From Lyngbya confervoides BDU141951 (GTDB taxonomy: Bacteria > Cyanobacteriota > Cyanobacteriia > Thermosynechococcales > Thermosynechococcaceae), in contig NZ_JTHE03000027.1 in the NCBI RefSeq assembly GCF_000817775.3, forward strand, positions 1 to 64,000: a DNA stretch of 64,000 bases, read 5' to 3'. The notes below the pieces were generated by a model. The model was given only the letters and a program-made list of their open reading frames with translations, was not told the origin of the DNA and did not search any database. Shown here one piece after another: positions 45,677 to 53,799 of the stretch (positions within the stretch are counted from its first letter, which is position 1; every line of letters begins with the position of its first letter). The position numbers were made by a program, and so were the translations under genes.

Positions 45677-46288
45677 CTAACCGACGGTTTCAAAATACGC
45701 TTTAGACTTCACGGGGTCTGGGTTCATGGTTTTTTCACCTGGCTTCCAGCCCGCCGGGCAGACTTCATCGGGATGGGACTGCACATGCTGGATAGCCTGA
45801 AGGGTTCGCAGGGTTTCGTCCACGTTACGACCAAAGGCCAGGTTGTTAATGGTGGCATGTTGAACCAGTCCCTCTCGATCAATGATAAACAGACCGCGCA
45901 GGGCAACCCCCGCTTCGGGATCGAGAACGTTATAGGCGGCGCTAATCTCTTTTTTGATGTCAGACACAAGGGGATAGTTCAAATCACCCACGCCCCCAGC
46001 CTTGCGATCGGTTTGGCACCAGGCCAGGTGCGAAAATTCGCTGTCCACCGACACCCCGAGGACTTCCGTATTGAGACCTTTAAACTCTTCGTAGCGATCG
46101 CTAAAGGCGATGATTTCCGTCGGACAGACGAAGGTGAAGTCCAGGGGATAGAAGAAGAGAACAACGTACTTGCTGCCCTTGTAGTCTGACAGTTTAACGG
46201 TCTTAAACTCCTGGTCATAGACCGCCGTGGCTGAAAAGTCAGGGGCAGCTTGACCGACTCGTAAACATCCACTCTCAGGGGTGGTCAT
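45677..46288 (-). CDS. Typical 2-Cys peroxiredoxin
   Basis: The 203-residue thiol peroxidase carries the peroxidatic cysteine motif [16 protein letters not shown] around residues 50-65 and the resolving cysteine in [10 protein letters not shown] near 175. Length and both motifs match the AhpC/Prx1 class, which reduces hydrogen peroxide and alkyl hydroperoxides using thioredoxin. A strong terminator follows. It is probably monocistronic. Confidence 0.95.
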   Translation of the reverse strand: MTTPESGCLRVGQAAPDFSATAVYDQEFKTVKLSDYKGSKYVVLFFYPLDFTFVCPTEIIAFSDRYEEFKGLNTEVLGVSVDSEFSHLAWCQTDRKAGGVGDLNYPLVSDIKKEISAAYNVLDPEAGVALRGLFIIDREGLVQHATINNLAFGRNVDETLRTLQAIQHVQSHPDEVCPAGWKPGEKTMNPDPVKSKAYFETVG

Positions 46289-46347
46289 GGGGTAATCTCC
46301 AGCAATTTCTTCACAATCGGCAACATTTTTTCAATATATCATGGGGT

Positions 46348-47541
46348 CTACGACTGGGAATATGTCTGCTGAAATGGCTTGAGCATCCACTCTAGTCCCA
46401 CGTTGATCTGATGTTCCAGGGTGGGAAAGCGCATTAAATAGACCAGTCGACGAGCCACACTGGCGAGGGGGCCTTCCAGGGTAACCCCCAACCCCGCCAG
46501 GGCGGCCTCATCCACTCCCAGGGTGAGCATTTCCCCCAGGTGGGAATAGTGGAATGGCAAGAGCGATCGCCCGGTGAGGGAGGCCCAAATGTTATAGGCT
46601 GCATAGTCTGCGGCTTGGAAAGCGGCCTGGGCCGTACTGGGAATCGCCTGCCCCTGGGCATCAACCCCGGTGGCCAGATCGCCCAGGGCAAATACATCGT
46701 GGTGGCCCTGCACCTGGAGAGTCGCAGTGGTGAGAATTTGGCCGCCTTCGGTCTTAGGCACCGCCAGGGCAGCAACCACCCCAGGAATGGTATTTCCCAC
46801 GGTCCAGAGCACTAACTGGGTGGCCAGATCTTCCGAGATGCCCCCCTGCTCCAGGGTGATGGCCTGGGCCTTGACCTGAACAACGCGGGTATTGAGTCGC
46901 TGGATCACGTGCCGTTGGGCCAGGGCCTTTTCCGCTGCCTTCCGATTGGCCGCCGCCGCTGATTTGAGCAAGGAGTCGTTGCGGTCAATCAGGGTCACCT
47001 GGCCGCGATGGCCGAGTCGGTCTGCCAGCTTACAGGACAGCTCAACCCCGCTTGGCCCCGCCCCGACCACGGCCACCTGGACGGGGGCTGGGGGATGGTG
47101 ATCTAGATCCTGCAGGCGAGATTTCAGGGCTTCGGCATCGGCAAGGGAGTGAAAGGTCAAGGCATGTTCGGCAGCACCGGGAACCGTGGACAGCGGCGTT
47201 TCACCCCCCAGGGCAAGCACCAGGCGATCGCAACTGAGCACTTGCCCCCCAGAGACCCTCACCTGCTTGAGCCGCGGATCAATGGTGGTCACAGTGCCCT
47301 GAATAAACTGCACCGGAGAATGGGCCAGGATTTGCTGGTAGGTCGGCGCCACTTCCCAAAGATGCATCTCGCCGGTAATGAGTTCGTAGAGAAAGGGAAG
47401 AAAGACAAACCGCTCGTTTTGATCCACCAAGGTAATCTGCGGCCTATTGTCCTTAGGCCAGGGGTATTTTGCAAGCTTTAGGGCGGTATAGAGGCCCCCA
47501 AACCCTCCGCCGAGGATTCCGATTTGTTGCACAGTTGCCAT
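46348..47541 (-). CDS. Type II NADH dehydrogenase / FAD-dependent oxidoreductase
   Basis: The product is about 397 residues. The N-terminal FAD dinucleotide motif is GGGFGGLYTALKL, the second nucleotide site VAVVGAGPSGVELSCKL, and a C-terminal FAD-contact segment is HDVFALGDLATGVD. These give the NDH-2 fold, which passes electrons from NAD(P)H to quinone without pumping protons. I take ATG 47541, preceded by AGGGTGAAG, over the in-frame GTG 47550. Cyanobacterial genomes hold several NDH-2-like genes with possible regulatory roles. Confidence 0.88.
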   Translation of the reverse strand: MATVQQIGILGGGFGGLYTALKLAKYPWPKDNRPQITLVDQNERFVFLPFLYELITGEMHLWEVAPTYQQILAHSPVQFIQGTVTTIDPRLKQVRVSGGQVLSCDRLVLALGGETPLSTVPGAAEHALTFHSLADAEALKSRLQDLDHHPPAPVQVAVVGAGPSGVELSCKLADRLGHRGQVTLIDRNDSLLKSAAAANRKAAEKALAQRHVIQRLNTRVVQVKAQAITLEQGGISEDLATQLVLWTVGNTIPGVVAALAVPKTEGGQILTTATLQVQGHHDVFALGDLATGVDAQGQAIPSTAQAAFQAADYAAYNIWASLTGRSLLPFHYSHLGEMLTLGVDEAALAGLGVTLEGPLASVARRLVYLMRFPTLEHQINVGLEWMLKPFQQTYSQS

Positions 47542-47883
47542 CCGCTTCACCCTAGTTGGTTATTACTTTCATTGCTATTTTTCACAGTTTAACGTGAGGG
47601 GAAAGGCCAGAGGGGGCGAGCCTGGACGGCTACCGCGCAGGGAGCGAGATTGCCCCTGACAGATATATCGCAGGCGGGAAAACTCGCTCCTTGGGTCCCC
47701 TGAATACCATGCTCCCTGTCACCGCGCCCCATGGATACGCCTTTGCGCCCATCGCCCCTTGCTATACAATCACTTCGTTCTCTAAATGTTTGCCGTCCTC
47801 GCGCAGGACATCGGGGCTGCTGCTTTACCGCTGGAGAACAAGGGGTGTGAATCAGGACTTATTGTGAATCAGGACTTATATTG
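47542..47883. promoter_or_regulatory. Intergenic region with perfect 17-bp tandem duplication at the RTX gene start
   Basis: TGTGAATCAGGACTTAT occurs at 47846-47862 and again at 47863-47879, ending five bases before the ATG at 47884. Each copy carries AGGA, so the duplication doubles the only purine-rich ribosome-binding candidate. The rest of the spacer, between two divergent genes, has no gene I can support. Confidence 0.7.
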
Positions 47884-49467
47884 ATGGTTTCTTCTGAGAT
47901 TTTAGCTCCAGCACTGTCCGCAGAGGGTGAAGGTGGATACGGGGAAAGTACGCCAACCCTGGGGAACTGGCCCACGGGCGATCGCAATGTGGATGCCCTG
48001 ATCCATGATCGTCGCTGGCAATCGTCAACGGTGACCTATAGCTTTCCCGATGACTTTAGCGACGATTACGAGGAGGAGCTGGGCTATGCCCAGGCAGGGG
48101 TGCACCAGGCCAGCTTTGAACCCTTGAATAGCGCCCAAAAGCAGGCAACGCGCAGCATCTTAACGCGCTTCTATGCTGGGGTTGCCCAACTCCAGTTTGA
48201 GGAGCTACGGGGAGGGCAAGATCGCCATGCCACGCTGAGATTAGCCCAGTCCAGTGATCCGCCCACGGCCTATGCTTACCTTCCCGATGACTTCTTCGAG
48301 TCCGGGGACATCTGGTTCAACCCCACCGATTACGATCGTCCCCGCATTGGCAGCTATGCCTATCACACCTTGATCCATGAGATTGGTCACAGCCTGGGTC
48401 TAGATCATGGCCACGATCCGCAGGGGGTGACCCAACCCCCCCTGAGTACAGATCGTGACTCCATGGAGTTTTCCGTGATGACCTATCGGGCCTACACCGG
48501 TCACCAGGACTGGGCCTTGGGCTATCCCAATGAGGCGGGCGGCTTTGCCCAATCGTTGATGATGTTGGACATTGCGGCGCTCCAGACCCTCTACGGGGCC
48601 AACTACTCGCACCAGGCCGAAGCCACCACCTACCAGTTTTCCACGACCACAGGCGAAATGTTTATTAACGGGGTGGGCCAGGGAAAACCGTTGACGAACC
48701 GAATTTTCCGAACGATTTGGGATGGAAATGGCCGCGACACCTACGACCTCTCCAATTACAGCACCCCAACCTCCATTAACCTGGCCCCAGGGAGCTGGAG
48801 CCGATTCGATCAGCAGGGAAATCGACAGCTGGCCAGGCTGGATAGCCGCCCAGGCCAGGTGGTGGAGGCCCAGGGACATGTGTTTAATGCCCTACTGCAT
48901 AAGGGCGATCGCCGATCCCTCATTGAAAATGCCCTGGGGGGCAGCGCCGATGACGTCATTCGCGGCAATGGAGCCAACAACAAGCTCCAGGGGCGGGCGG
49001 GCAACGACCAGTTGCTGGGTCGGCAAGGGGCCGACGTTCTGCAGGGCGGATCGGGCGCGGATCAGCTGGTGGGGGGCGCGGGCAATGACCGATTGGTGGG
49101 GGGCACCCAGGCCGATCGCCTCAACGGGACAGATGATCAAGCCAGAGGGCGCGGGGAAATTGACCGGCTCCGCGGCGGCAGTGGCGCCGATCAGTTTGAC
49201 TTGGGAGGCAATGGCGGGGTTTATTACCTTGATGAGGGTGGGCCCCAAGGGTTTGCAATCATTCAAGATTTAGAGTTAGAGGGCGCCGATGCCGATCGCC
49301 TCCAGGTGGCAGGACGGGTCGAGAATTATCGGGTGCAGGATAACGTGGTGCGCCAGGGGATCAGCGGCTTTGGTTTGTTCTACCAAACCCCCAGTCAAGC
49401 CGATCTAATTGCCCTTCTTCAAGGCCGGAATTTGAGCGCAGCGGGAATTTTGCAAGCTCTAGCTTAA
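47884..49467 (+). CDS. Serralysin-like (M10) metalloprotease with RTX repeats
   Basis: The product is about 527 residues. The metzincin zinc site HEIGHSLGLDHGH lies near residue 165, with the Met-turn SVMTYRAYT about 25 residues later. From about 350 there are RTX nonapeptides such as GGSADDVIRG, GRAGNDQLLG, GGSGADQLVG and GGAGNDRLVG, which bind calcium. There is no N-terminal signal peptide, consistent with type I (ABC) secretion through a C-terminal signal. I see no secretion genes nearby. It is intact and larger than bare serralysins of about 480 residues. Confidence 0.9.
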   Translation: MVSSEILAPALSAEGEGGYGESTPTLGNWPTGDRNVDALIHDRRWQSSTVTYSFPDDFSDDYEEELGYAQAGVHQASFEPLNSAQKQATRSILTRFYAGVAQLQFEELRGGQDRHATLRLAQSSDPPTAYAYLPDDFFESGDIWFNPTDYDRPRIGSYAYHTLIHEIGHSLGLDHGHDPQGVTQPPLSTDRDSMEFSVMTYRAYTGHQDWALGYPNEAGGFAQSLMMLDIAALQTLYGANYSHQAEATTYQFSTTTGEMFINGVGQGKPLTNRIFRTIWDGNGRDTYDLSNYSTPTSINLAPGSWSRFDQQGNRQLARLDSRPGQVVEAQGHVFNALLHKGDRRSLIENALGGSADDVIRGNGANNKLQGRAGNDQLLGRQGADVLQGGSGADQLVGGAGNDRLVGGTQADRLNGTDDQARGRGEIDRLRGGSGADQFDLGGNGGVYYLDEGGPQGFAIIQDLELEGADADRLQVAGRVENYRVQDNVVRQGISGFGLFYQTPSQADLIALLQGRNLSAAGILQALA

Positions 49468-49482
49468 TGACCGCTTAAAACC

Positions 49483-49500
49483 CCCAGCCCTGGGGCTGGG
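49483..49500 (+). terminator. GC-rich hairpin after the RTX protease gene
   Basis: CCCAGCCC (49483-49490) pairs perfectly with GGGCTGGG (49493-49500), 16 bases after the stop. There is no T run, so this may be a stabiliser or weak terminator. It also reads towards the end of the converging Nif11-like gene. Confidence 0.5.
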
Positions 49501-49547
49501 AGCTAGGTTGGGCCTGGGTGAACCGGTCTGAACCGAAAGGGAAAACC

Positions 49548-49784
49548 CTAGCGACGAATTAAATGGCGACGCGGCCCCACGCCTGGGGTAAAAATGGCGG
49601 CCAGGGCATCGGTGGAAAGCGCCGCTACTTCTTCCGCCAAGTTTTTCAGGTGGAGGCTATAGCCGTGGTTGTGGGCCAGCTGCACAAAACGAGCGGGGGA
49701 TTCCAGGGCCCGCTGGCGGAGCTGATGGGCCTGGGAGTCTTCGAGGCGCCGAAACAGGCGTGCCGCGTTTTCTTTAACTTGCAT
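49548..49784 (-). CDS. Nif11-like small protein
   Basis: This 78-residue protein resembles Nif11/nitrile-hydratase-like leader peptides. A helical N-terminal part (AARLFRRLEDSQAHQLRQRA) is followed by the diagnostic SPARFVQLAHNHGYSL and an acidic LAEEVAALSTDALAAIF. The C-terminus is GVGPRRHLIRR rather than a Gly-Gly cleavage site with a core peptide. A strong AGGAG lies 5 bases before the ATG. Nif11 leaders direct peptide maturation in some cyanobacteria. No lanthipeptide or other modifying enzyme is adjacent. Confidence 0.7.
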   Translation of the reverse strand: MQVKENAARLFRRLEDSQAHQLRQRALESPARFVQLAHNHGYSLHLKNLAEEVAALSTDALAAIFTPGVGPRRHLIRR

Positions 49785-50378
49785 CTTGATCTCCTAATCA
49801 AACAAAGCCCTATTGCCGTAGCCCAGATCTGAGCGTTGTGGAAACCCACTAAGATTTTGGAGAAATTTAAGTTCAGGAAAGCCTCAGACTCAGGCTAAGA
49901 ATAAGGAAAGTGTATGTTCATTATGAAGAATGAATCTGAGAGTCTCGGTTAATTTTTCTGAAGCACACGGACCCTGGCAGCCCAGGGACAAAGCCTGCGC
50001 CTAGGGAAGCACCCAGGTTTGGGAACAGATCAACCCAAGGAGGAGCCGTTGAGGAGCGCCGCGTGAAGTTCCGTATTTTTGCGGTGGGTGGAGGCGCCAA
50101 AACAGCGCATCCTGGAATCAGTTCCTCATTGAATATCCCGGAACTCAACGGGGGCGTCTCCCTTGTGCTGCGTCCAATTTAGTGACGGGGATCGGTTTCT
50201 TAACTCATAGACCTTAGACCTTCCTTGACCCAGCGCCGGGGTTAAGGAGGTTTTTTTATGGACCTCGGCACTGGGTCGTTGGCCCCGCAGATCGTTACGG
50301 AAGCTGCTATAACCAGAACAGCCTGGGCATCGGCTCCGGCGACCAGTCCCTCCCTCTCCTTTGCTGTCGTTGCCAACC
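49785..50378. other. Long intergenic region with a hairpin presenting an SD-ATG in its loop
   Basis: At 50227-50238 GACCCAGCGCCG pairs with CGGCACTGGGTC at 50266-50277 (one mismatch). The loop of 27 bases contains AAGGAGG, seven T's and ATG 50258. That ATG opens a frame which runs out of phase into the protease gene and has no family resemblance, so it may be a leader peptide or chance. No other feature is seen in the remaining ~450 bases. Confidence 0.45.
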
Positions 50379-51416
50379 ATGAAGCAGATTTTTCAAGGAC
50401 TGTTACTGCTGGGCATGACCGGCCTTTTGACGCGGGGGGCCATCCTGACTCCCTTGCCTCGAACTCAGGCCCATCCTGCACAGGCTGGTGTCCTGGCCCG
50501 GAGGGAGGCGTTGGCAGAGGTTCAGGCCATTGTGCAACTGCACAATTTATCCTTGCCGCCTCCGGTGGTGACCGGTTCGCCCCAGGCCACTCTGGCGATC
50601 GCCCAGGAGATGCTGACCCCAACCATCCAGGCTGTGATTGGGAATCGCCAGGTGCCGCTGCTGGTGGATACGGGCGCCTCCACCACCCTCTTGTCCAAAG
50701 CTCTGGTGACGCAGCTGCAGCTTGAGGGGCAGACCATTGCCAGCGATCGCCTCACCTCTGCCGTGGCAGGAAGGGATTGTCCCAGTATGGAGGCCACCTT
50801 GCACCAGCTTCCCCCCCTAAGCTTGGGAGGCATCCAGGTCGATCGCTTAAGGGGGTTAGCCTTTGCCCAGACGGAGATTCCCCAGGACTGGGCGGGGGTG
50901 CTCGGCATGAATTTCCTGCAGGCCTTTGATCTGAGCATTAATCCCCAAGCCCAACAGCTCACGCTCCGCCCCCCCTCCCCCTTGCCGAGGTCCCAACGGG
51001 CCCAGGCCATTCCCCTGCAGCGCCAGCTCAATGTCCTGGTGGGACCGGTGCGCATTAACGGCCAAGGCCCGTTTACGCTGCTATTTGATACCGGCGCCGA
51101 GGGCACCTTCATTTCCCCGGCAGTGGCCAAGGCAGCCTCCCTGGGCGAAATCCCCCAGGAGGCGGTGCGGGTGCGGGGCTTTTGCGGCCTGGAGCCCGCA
51201 GTGCGCCTCAGCATTCCCAGCCTGGATATTGGTCCCCATAGACTCTCAACGGTGCAGGTCATCGTGCTGGACTCTGCCGTCATCAAAACCCTGCAGGTGG
51301 ATGGTATTTTGGGACAAAACGTCCTCAGTCAGTTTGAACAGCACTGGCGGTTTCCGGCTCACTCTCTGCCCGATTCCCAGGCCCAAGGCAGCCTGCTGCT
51401 TACCGCCCCAAATTGA
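50379..51416 (+). CDS. Exported retropepsin-like aspartic protease, two-domain
   Basis: The product is about 345 residues from ATG 50379 (signal peptide KQIFQGLLLLGMTGLL). It carries two copies of the retropepsin-type active-site motif: VPLLVDTGASTTLLSK around residue 96, and FTLLFDTGAEGTFIS around 235. Each is followed by a hydrophobic-Gly segment (GVLGMNFL, DGILGQNVL). One chain therefore holds both halves that retroviral proteases form by dimerising. It is expected in the periplasm. The substrate is unknown. Confidence 0.85.
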   Translation: MKQIFQGLLLLGMTGLLTRGAILTPLPRTQAHPAQAGVLARREALAEVQAIVQLHNLSLPPPVVTGSPQATLAIAQEMLTPTIQAVIGNRQVPLLVDTGASTTLLSKALVTQLQLEGQTIASDRLTSAVAGRDCPSMEATLHQLPPLSLGGIQVDRLRGLAFAQTEIPQDWAGVLGMNFLQAFDLSINPQAQQLTLRPPSPLPRSQRAQAIPLQRQLNVLVGPVRINGQGPFTLLFDTGAEGTFISPAVAKAASLGEIPQEAVRVRGFCGLEPAVRLSIPSLDIGPHRLSTVQVIVLDSAVIKTLQVDGILGQNVLSQFEQHWRFPAHSLPDSQAQGSLLLTAPN

Positions 51417-51461
51417 GGCAGTACAGGGGGAGATCCCCGCCGCCACCATCACCTAAAGGGT

Positions 51462-52505
51462 ATGACCTTGTCTTCTTCGTCCAAAGCTCTGGAAACCGCA
51501 ATTCTCACCAACCTCAGCATTCGCACCCTGTATCGAGGCGATATTCTGTTCCCCTGTATTCCGGCGGCCATGGGGGCCTACGCCACCCATCTTGACCGGA
51601 TGTTGCAAAATTTTGGTCGGGGATTTTCTCCCGAGGAGCAAGATTCGGTGCGGACGCTGTTGCAAACCACCGCTCAGCAGGGCTTTGAGCAGAGCCCCAA
51701 TGCCCAGGTGGCCTTCCGCTACGAAGTCCGGGGAACGGCCCAACTGGGTAAAACGCTGGCCTGTCAGGTGTCCCTGGTGCTGCCAACCCTAAGCGATCAA
51801 TATGCGCAATGGTATCAGCAGGAGCAGACCCAACTGTTTGGTCAGCATCCCGATGCCAAAGTCATGAACATCGCTCAGCAGTTCTCCCCTGGGGCAAGGA
51901 TTTTAGACCTTGGCGCGGGCTATGGACGCAATGCGCTGCCCCTGGCACGACTGGGGCATTCTGTGGAGGCGCTGGAGATGACGGCGGAATTTCTCCAGGC
52001 CCTTCAAACTCAGGCCCAGACAGAGGGGCTGTCCCTGGATCTTCGTTTAGCTGATTTGTTTACGGCTTCTGTGGTTCTCGCCGCCAACAGCTACAACCTG
52101 ATTTTACTGTCGGAGGTCCTCTCCCATTTCCGCAGGCCCCAGCAGCTGCGAGATCTGTTCATCAAGGCTAGCCCTGCACTGCAGGAGGGCGGATATTTGC
52201 TCTGTAATTGTTTTCTGGCCGAGCCGGGATATCAGCCCGATGCCATGGCCCGAGAAATGGCGCAGATTGCCTGGTCTGCCCTGTTTACGCGCGCGGAGAT
52301 CCAGGAGGCGATCGCGGAGTTGCCCTTGACGCTGATCTCCGATGAATCTGCGGTGGAGTACGAACAGAACCATCTGCTGCCGCAGCAGTGGCCCCCTACG
52401 GACTGGTTTGTGGATTGGGCCACCGGAAAAAGCACCTTTCCCTACCTGGAGGAGGGATCGCCCCCGATGGAACTGCGCTGGCTGCTCTTCCAAAAGACGC
52501 GATAG
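51462..52505 (+). CDS. SAM-dependent methyltransferase-domain protein
   Basis: The 347-residue protein has an N-terminal ~120-residue domain (LYRGDILFPCIPAAMGAY) of unknown type. A class I methyltransferase core follows, with motif I ARILDLGAGYGRNALPLARL near residue 143 and a downstream NSYNLILLSEVLSHF segment (motif IV region). The small-molecule target cannot be deduced. It is 46 bases after the retropepsin gene and may share its transcript. Its stop is one base from the DUF4079 stop on the opposite strand. Confidence 0.78.
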   Translation: MTLSSSSKALETAILTNLSIRTLYRGDILFPCIPAAMGAYATHLDRMLQNFGRGFSPEEQDSVRTLLQTTAQQGFEQSPNAQVAFRYEVRGTAQLGKTLACQVSLVLPTLSDQYAQWYQQEQTQLFGQHPDAKVMNIAQQFSPGARILDLGAGYGRNALPLARLGHSVEALEMTAEFLQALQTQAQTEGLSLDLRLADLFTASVVLAANSYNLILLSEVLSHFRRPQQLRDLFIKASPALQEGGYLLCNCFLAEPGYQPDAMAREMAQIAWSALFTRAEIQEAIAELPLTLISDESAVEYEQNHLLPQQWPPTDWFVDWATGKSTFPYLEEGSPPMELRWLLFQKTR

Positions 52506-52506
52506 G

Positions 52507-52971
52507 CTAGCCCTGTTCCATAATTCGCTGGACAATTTCCATCCCGGTAATGGCTTGCCAACCAAATAGACCCAGGATGATGATATTAATCGCGATGTGG
52601 GTATTGCGGGCAAACCGGTTACCCTTTTGCATCAGCGGCACCAAACTGGCGGCGATCGCGATCAAGGTGGTCATGCCCAGTCCCGCAATCAGATGGGGAC
52701 CCACAAACAGCTTATGGTTATTCATGTAGGTCACCGCAATGCCCCCCACATTTCCAAGAACCATCAGGGCCAGAATCAAGGACCCCAGGAGAAAATGCTT
52801 ATCCCGATACCGACCTTGGATCAGGGCCTTCTTTTCCGCCCCCGTGGCGCTGCGAATCTGGCGAGACTTCATCCCAGAATAGAGCGCATAGAGGGTCAAC
52901 CCCAACAAAGCCCACATCATCACCGGATGAAGGTAGGTCAAGATTGCTTTCCCCAGCGCTGGCATGTCCAT
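52507..52971 (-). CDS. DUF4079 membrane protein
   Basis: This 154-residue protein has four predicted membrane helices (about 12-30, 60-82, 92-112, 122-144) and the cyanobacterial DUF4079 pattern: YLHPVMMWALLGLTLYALY, HFLLGSLILALMVLGNVGG, GPHLIAGLGMTTLIAIAA and NTHIAINIIILGLFGWQ. Conserved histidines near helix ends recall heme-b-binding membrane proteins, but this is not proven. It lies in the thylakoid or plasma membrane. Confidence 0.85.
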   Translation of the reverse strand: MDMPALGKAILTYLHPVMMWALLGLTLYALYSGMKSRQIRSATGAEKKALIQGRYRDKHFLLGSLILALMVLGNVGGIAVTYMNNHKLFVGPHLIAGLGMTTLIAIAASLVPLMQKGNRFARNTHIAINIIILGLFGWQAITGMEIVQRIMEQG

Positions 52972-53109
52972 AAAAGTGCAACATTTTTATTACATATCTT
53001 TATAAAAGTTAGCATGTTTTTCTAAAATAGAGTCCCCGATTGCCCCGATCCTTTTCAGGGGAGTCGCATCCGACGTGGGCTGTTTATCGTCAAAATCTAG
53101 GAATTGACA

Positions 53110-53799
53110 ATGTCTAGGCCATTACAAGCATTGATCTTTGATATGGACGGGGTAATTTGCGATACGATGCCCTACCATTTGGAGGCGTGGAGGCAATATA
53201 TCCAAACCATTCCAGACCTGGCCGGGATTTCCCGCGATCGCCTCCAACAGCTAGGAGGGAAACGCAACCACGAGCTGCTGAGCGATCTGTTAGCGGCCCC
53301 TGTGGATGAAGCGGATCTGTTCTGTTGGGGCATGGAAAAGGAAGCGCTTTACCGGGATTTAATTCGCGATAACATTCAGTTCCTGCCTGGGTTGCTGCCC
53401 TTTCTCAAGCAAGCCCAGTCCCAGGGTCTACAGTTGGGCCTGGGCACCTCTGCCTGCGAAGAGAATGTGGAGTTGCTGCTCGGCCACAAAAATTTGGACC
53501 GGTTCTTTGCGGCTCAGGTCACAGAGTTGGATGTGGAACTGGGAAAGCCTGACCCGGAGTGCTATCTGTTGGTGGCCGATCAACTCGGGGTGGCCCCCGC
53601 CCACTGTCTGGTCTTTGAAGATGCAGTGGCGGGGGTGCAGTCGGCCCGCAATGCGGGCATGCGCTGTTGGGGGGTAACCACCACCCAATCCCCAGAGGTG
53701 CTGCTGGCGGCGGGGGCAGAATGTTGCATACAAGACTTCCGCGATCGGCGATTGCAGGCATTACTGGCCAATGATTGGGCCGCCGATGATTGGGCCTAA
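53110..53799 (+). CDS. HAD-superfamily phosphatase / beta-phosphoglucomutase-like
   Basis: The product is about 229 residues. HAD motif I is IFDMDGVICDTMPYH at residues 9-23 with both aspartates; motif II Ser/Thr lies in GTSACEEN, motif III Lys in ELGKPDPECYL, and motif IV in CLVFEDAVAGVQSARNAGM. The cap domain sits between motifs I and II as in subfamily IA. Substrates are likely sugar phosphates. The last residues (NDWAADDWA) come from a tandem duplication of 11 bp (period 15) at 53771-53796. ATG 53110 is preferred to TTG 53104. Confidence 0.87.
   Translation: MSRPLQALIFDMDGVICDTMPYHLEAWRQYIQTIPDLAGISRDRLQQLGGKRNHELLSDLLAAPVDEADLFCWGMEKEALYRDLIRDNIQFLPGLLPFLKQAQSQGLQLGLGTSACEENVELLLGHKNLDRFFAAQVTELDVELGKPDPECYLLVADQLGVAPAHCLVFEDAVAGVQSARNAGMRCWGVTTTQSPEVLLAAGAECCIQDFRDRRLQALLANDWAADDWA

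Noticed and set aside
45661-45690. Near-palindrome CGGTTAAGGCGCGCCTAACCG at the peroxiredoxin stop (21 bases described as two arms CGGTTA/TAACCG)
   Set aside because: Symmetry is broken by one base. It lies over the stop codon, and the strong terminator just beyond it explains transcript ending.
45626-46189. 187-codon + strand frame
   Set aside because: Antisense to the peroxiredoxin, whose catalytic motifs are intact. It also runs through the terminator.
50258-50725. 155-codon + strand frame with a strong Shine-Dalgarno
   Set aside because: Out of phase with the retropepsin gene over most of its length, and low-complexity translation. Only the hairpin at its start is kept as a finding.
50522-51286. 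254-codon - strand frame
   Set aside because: Antisense to both DTGA motifs of the retropepsin-like gene; no recognisable domain.
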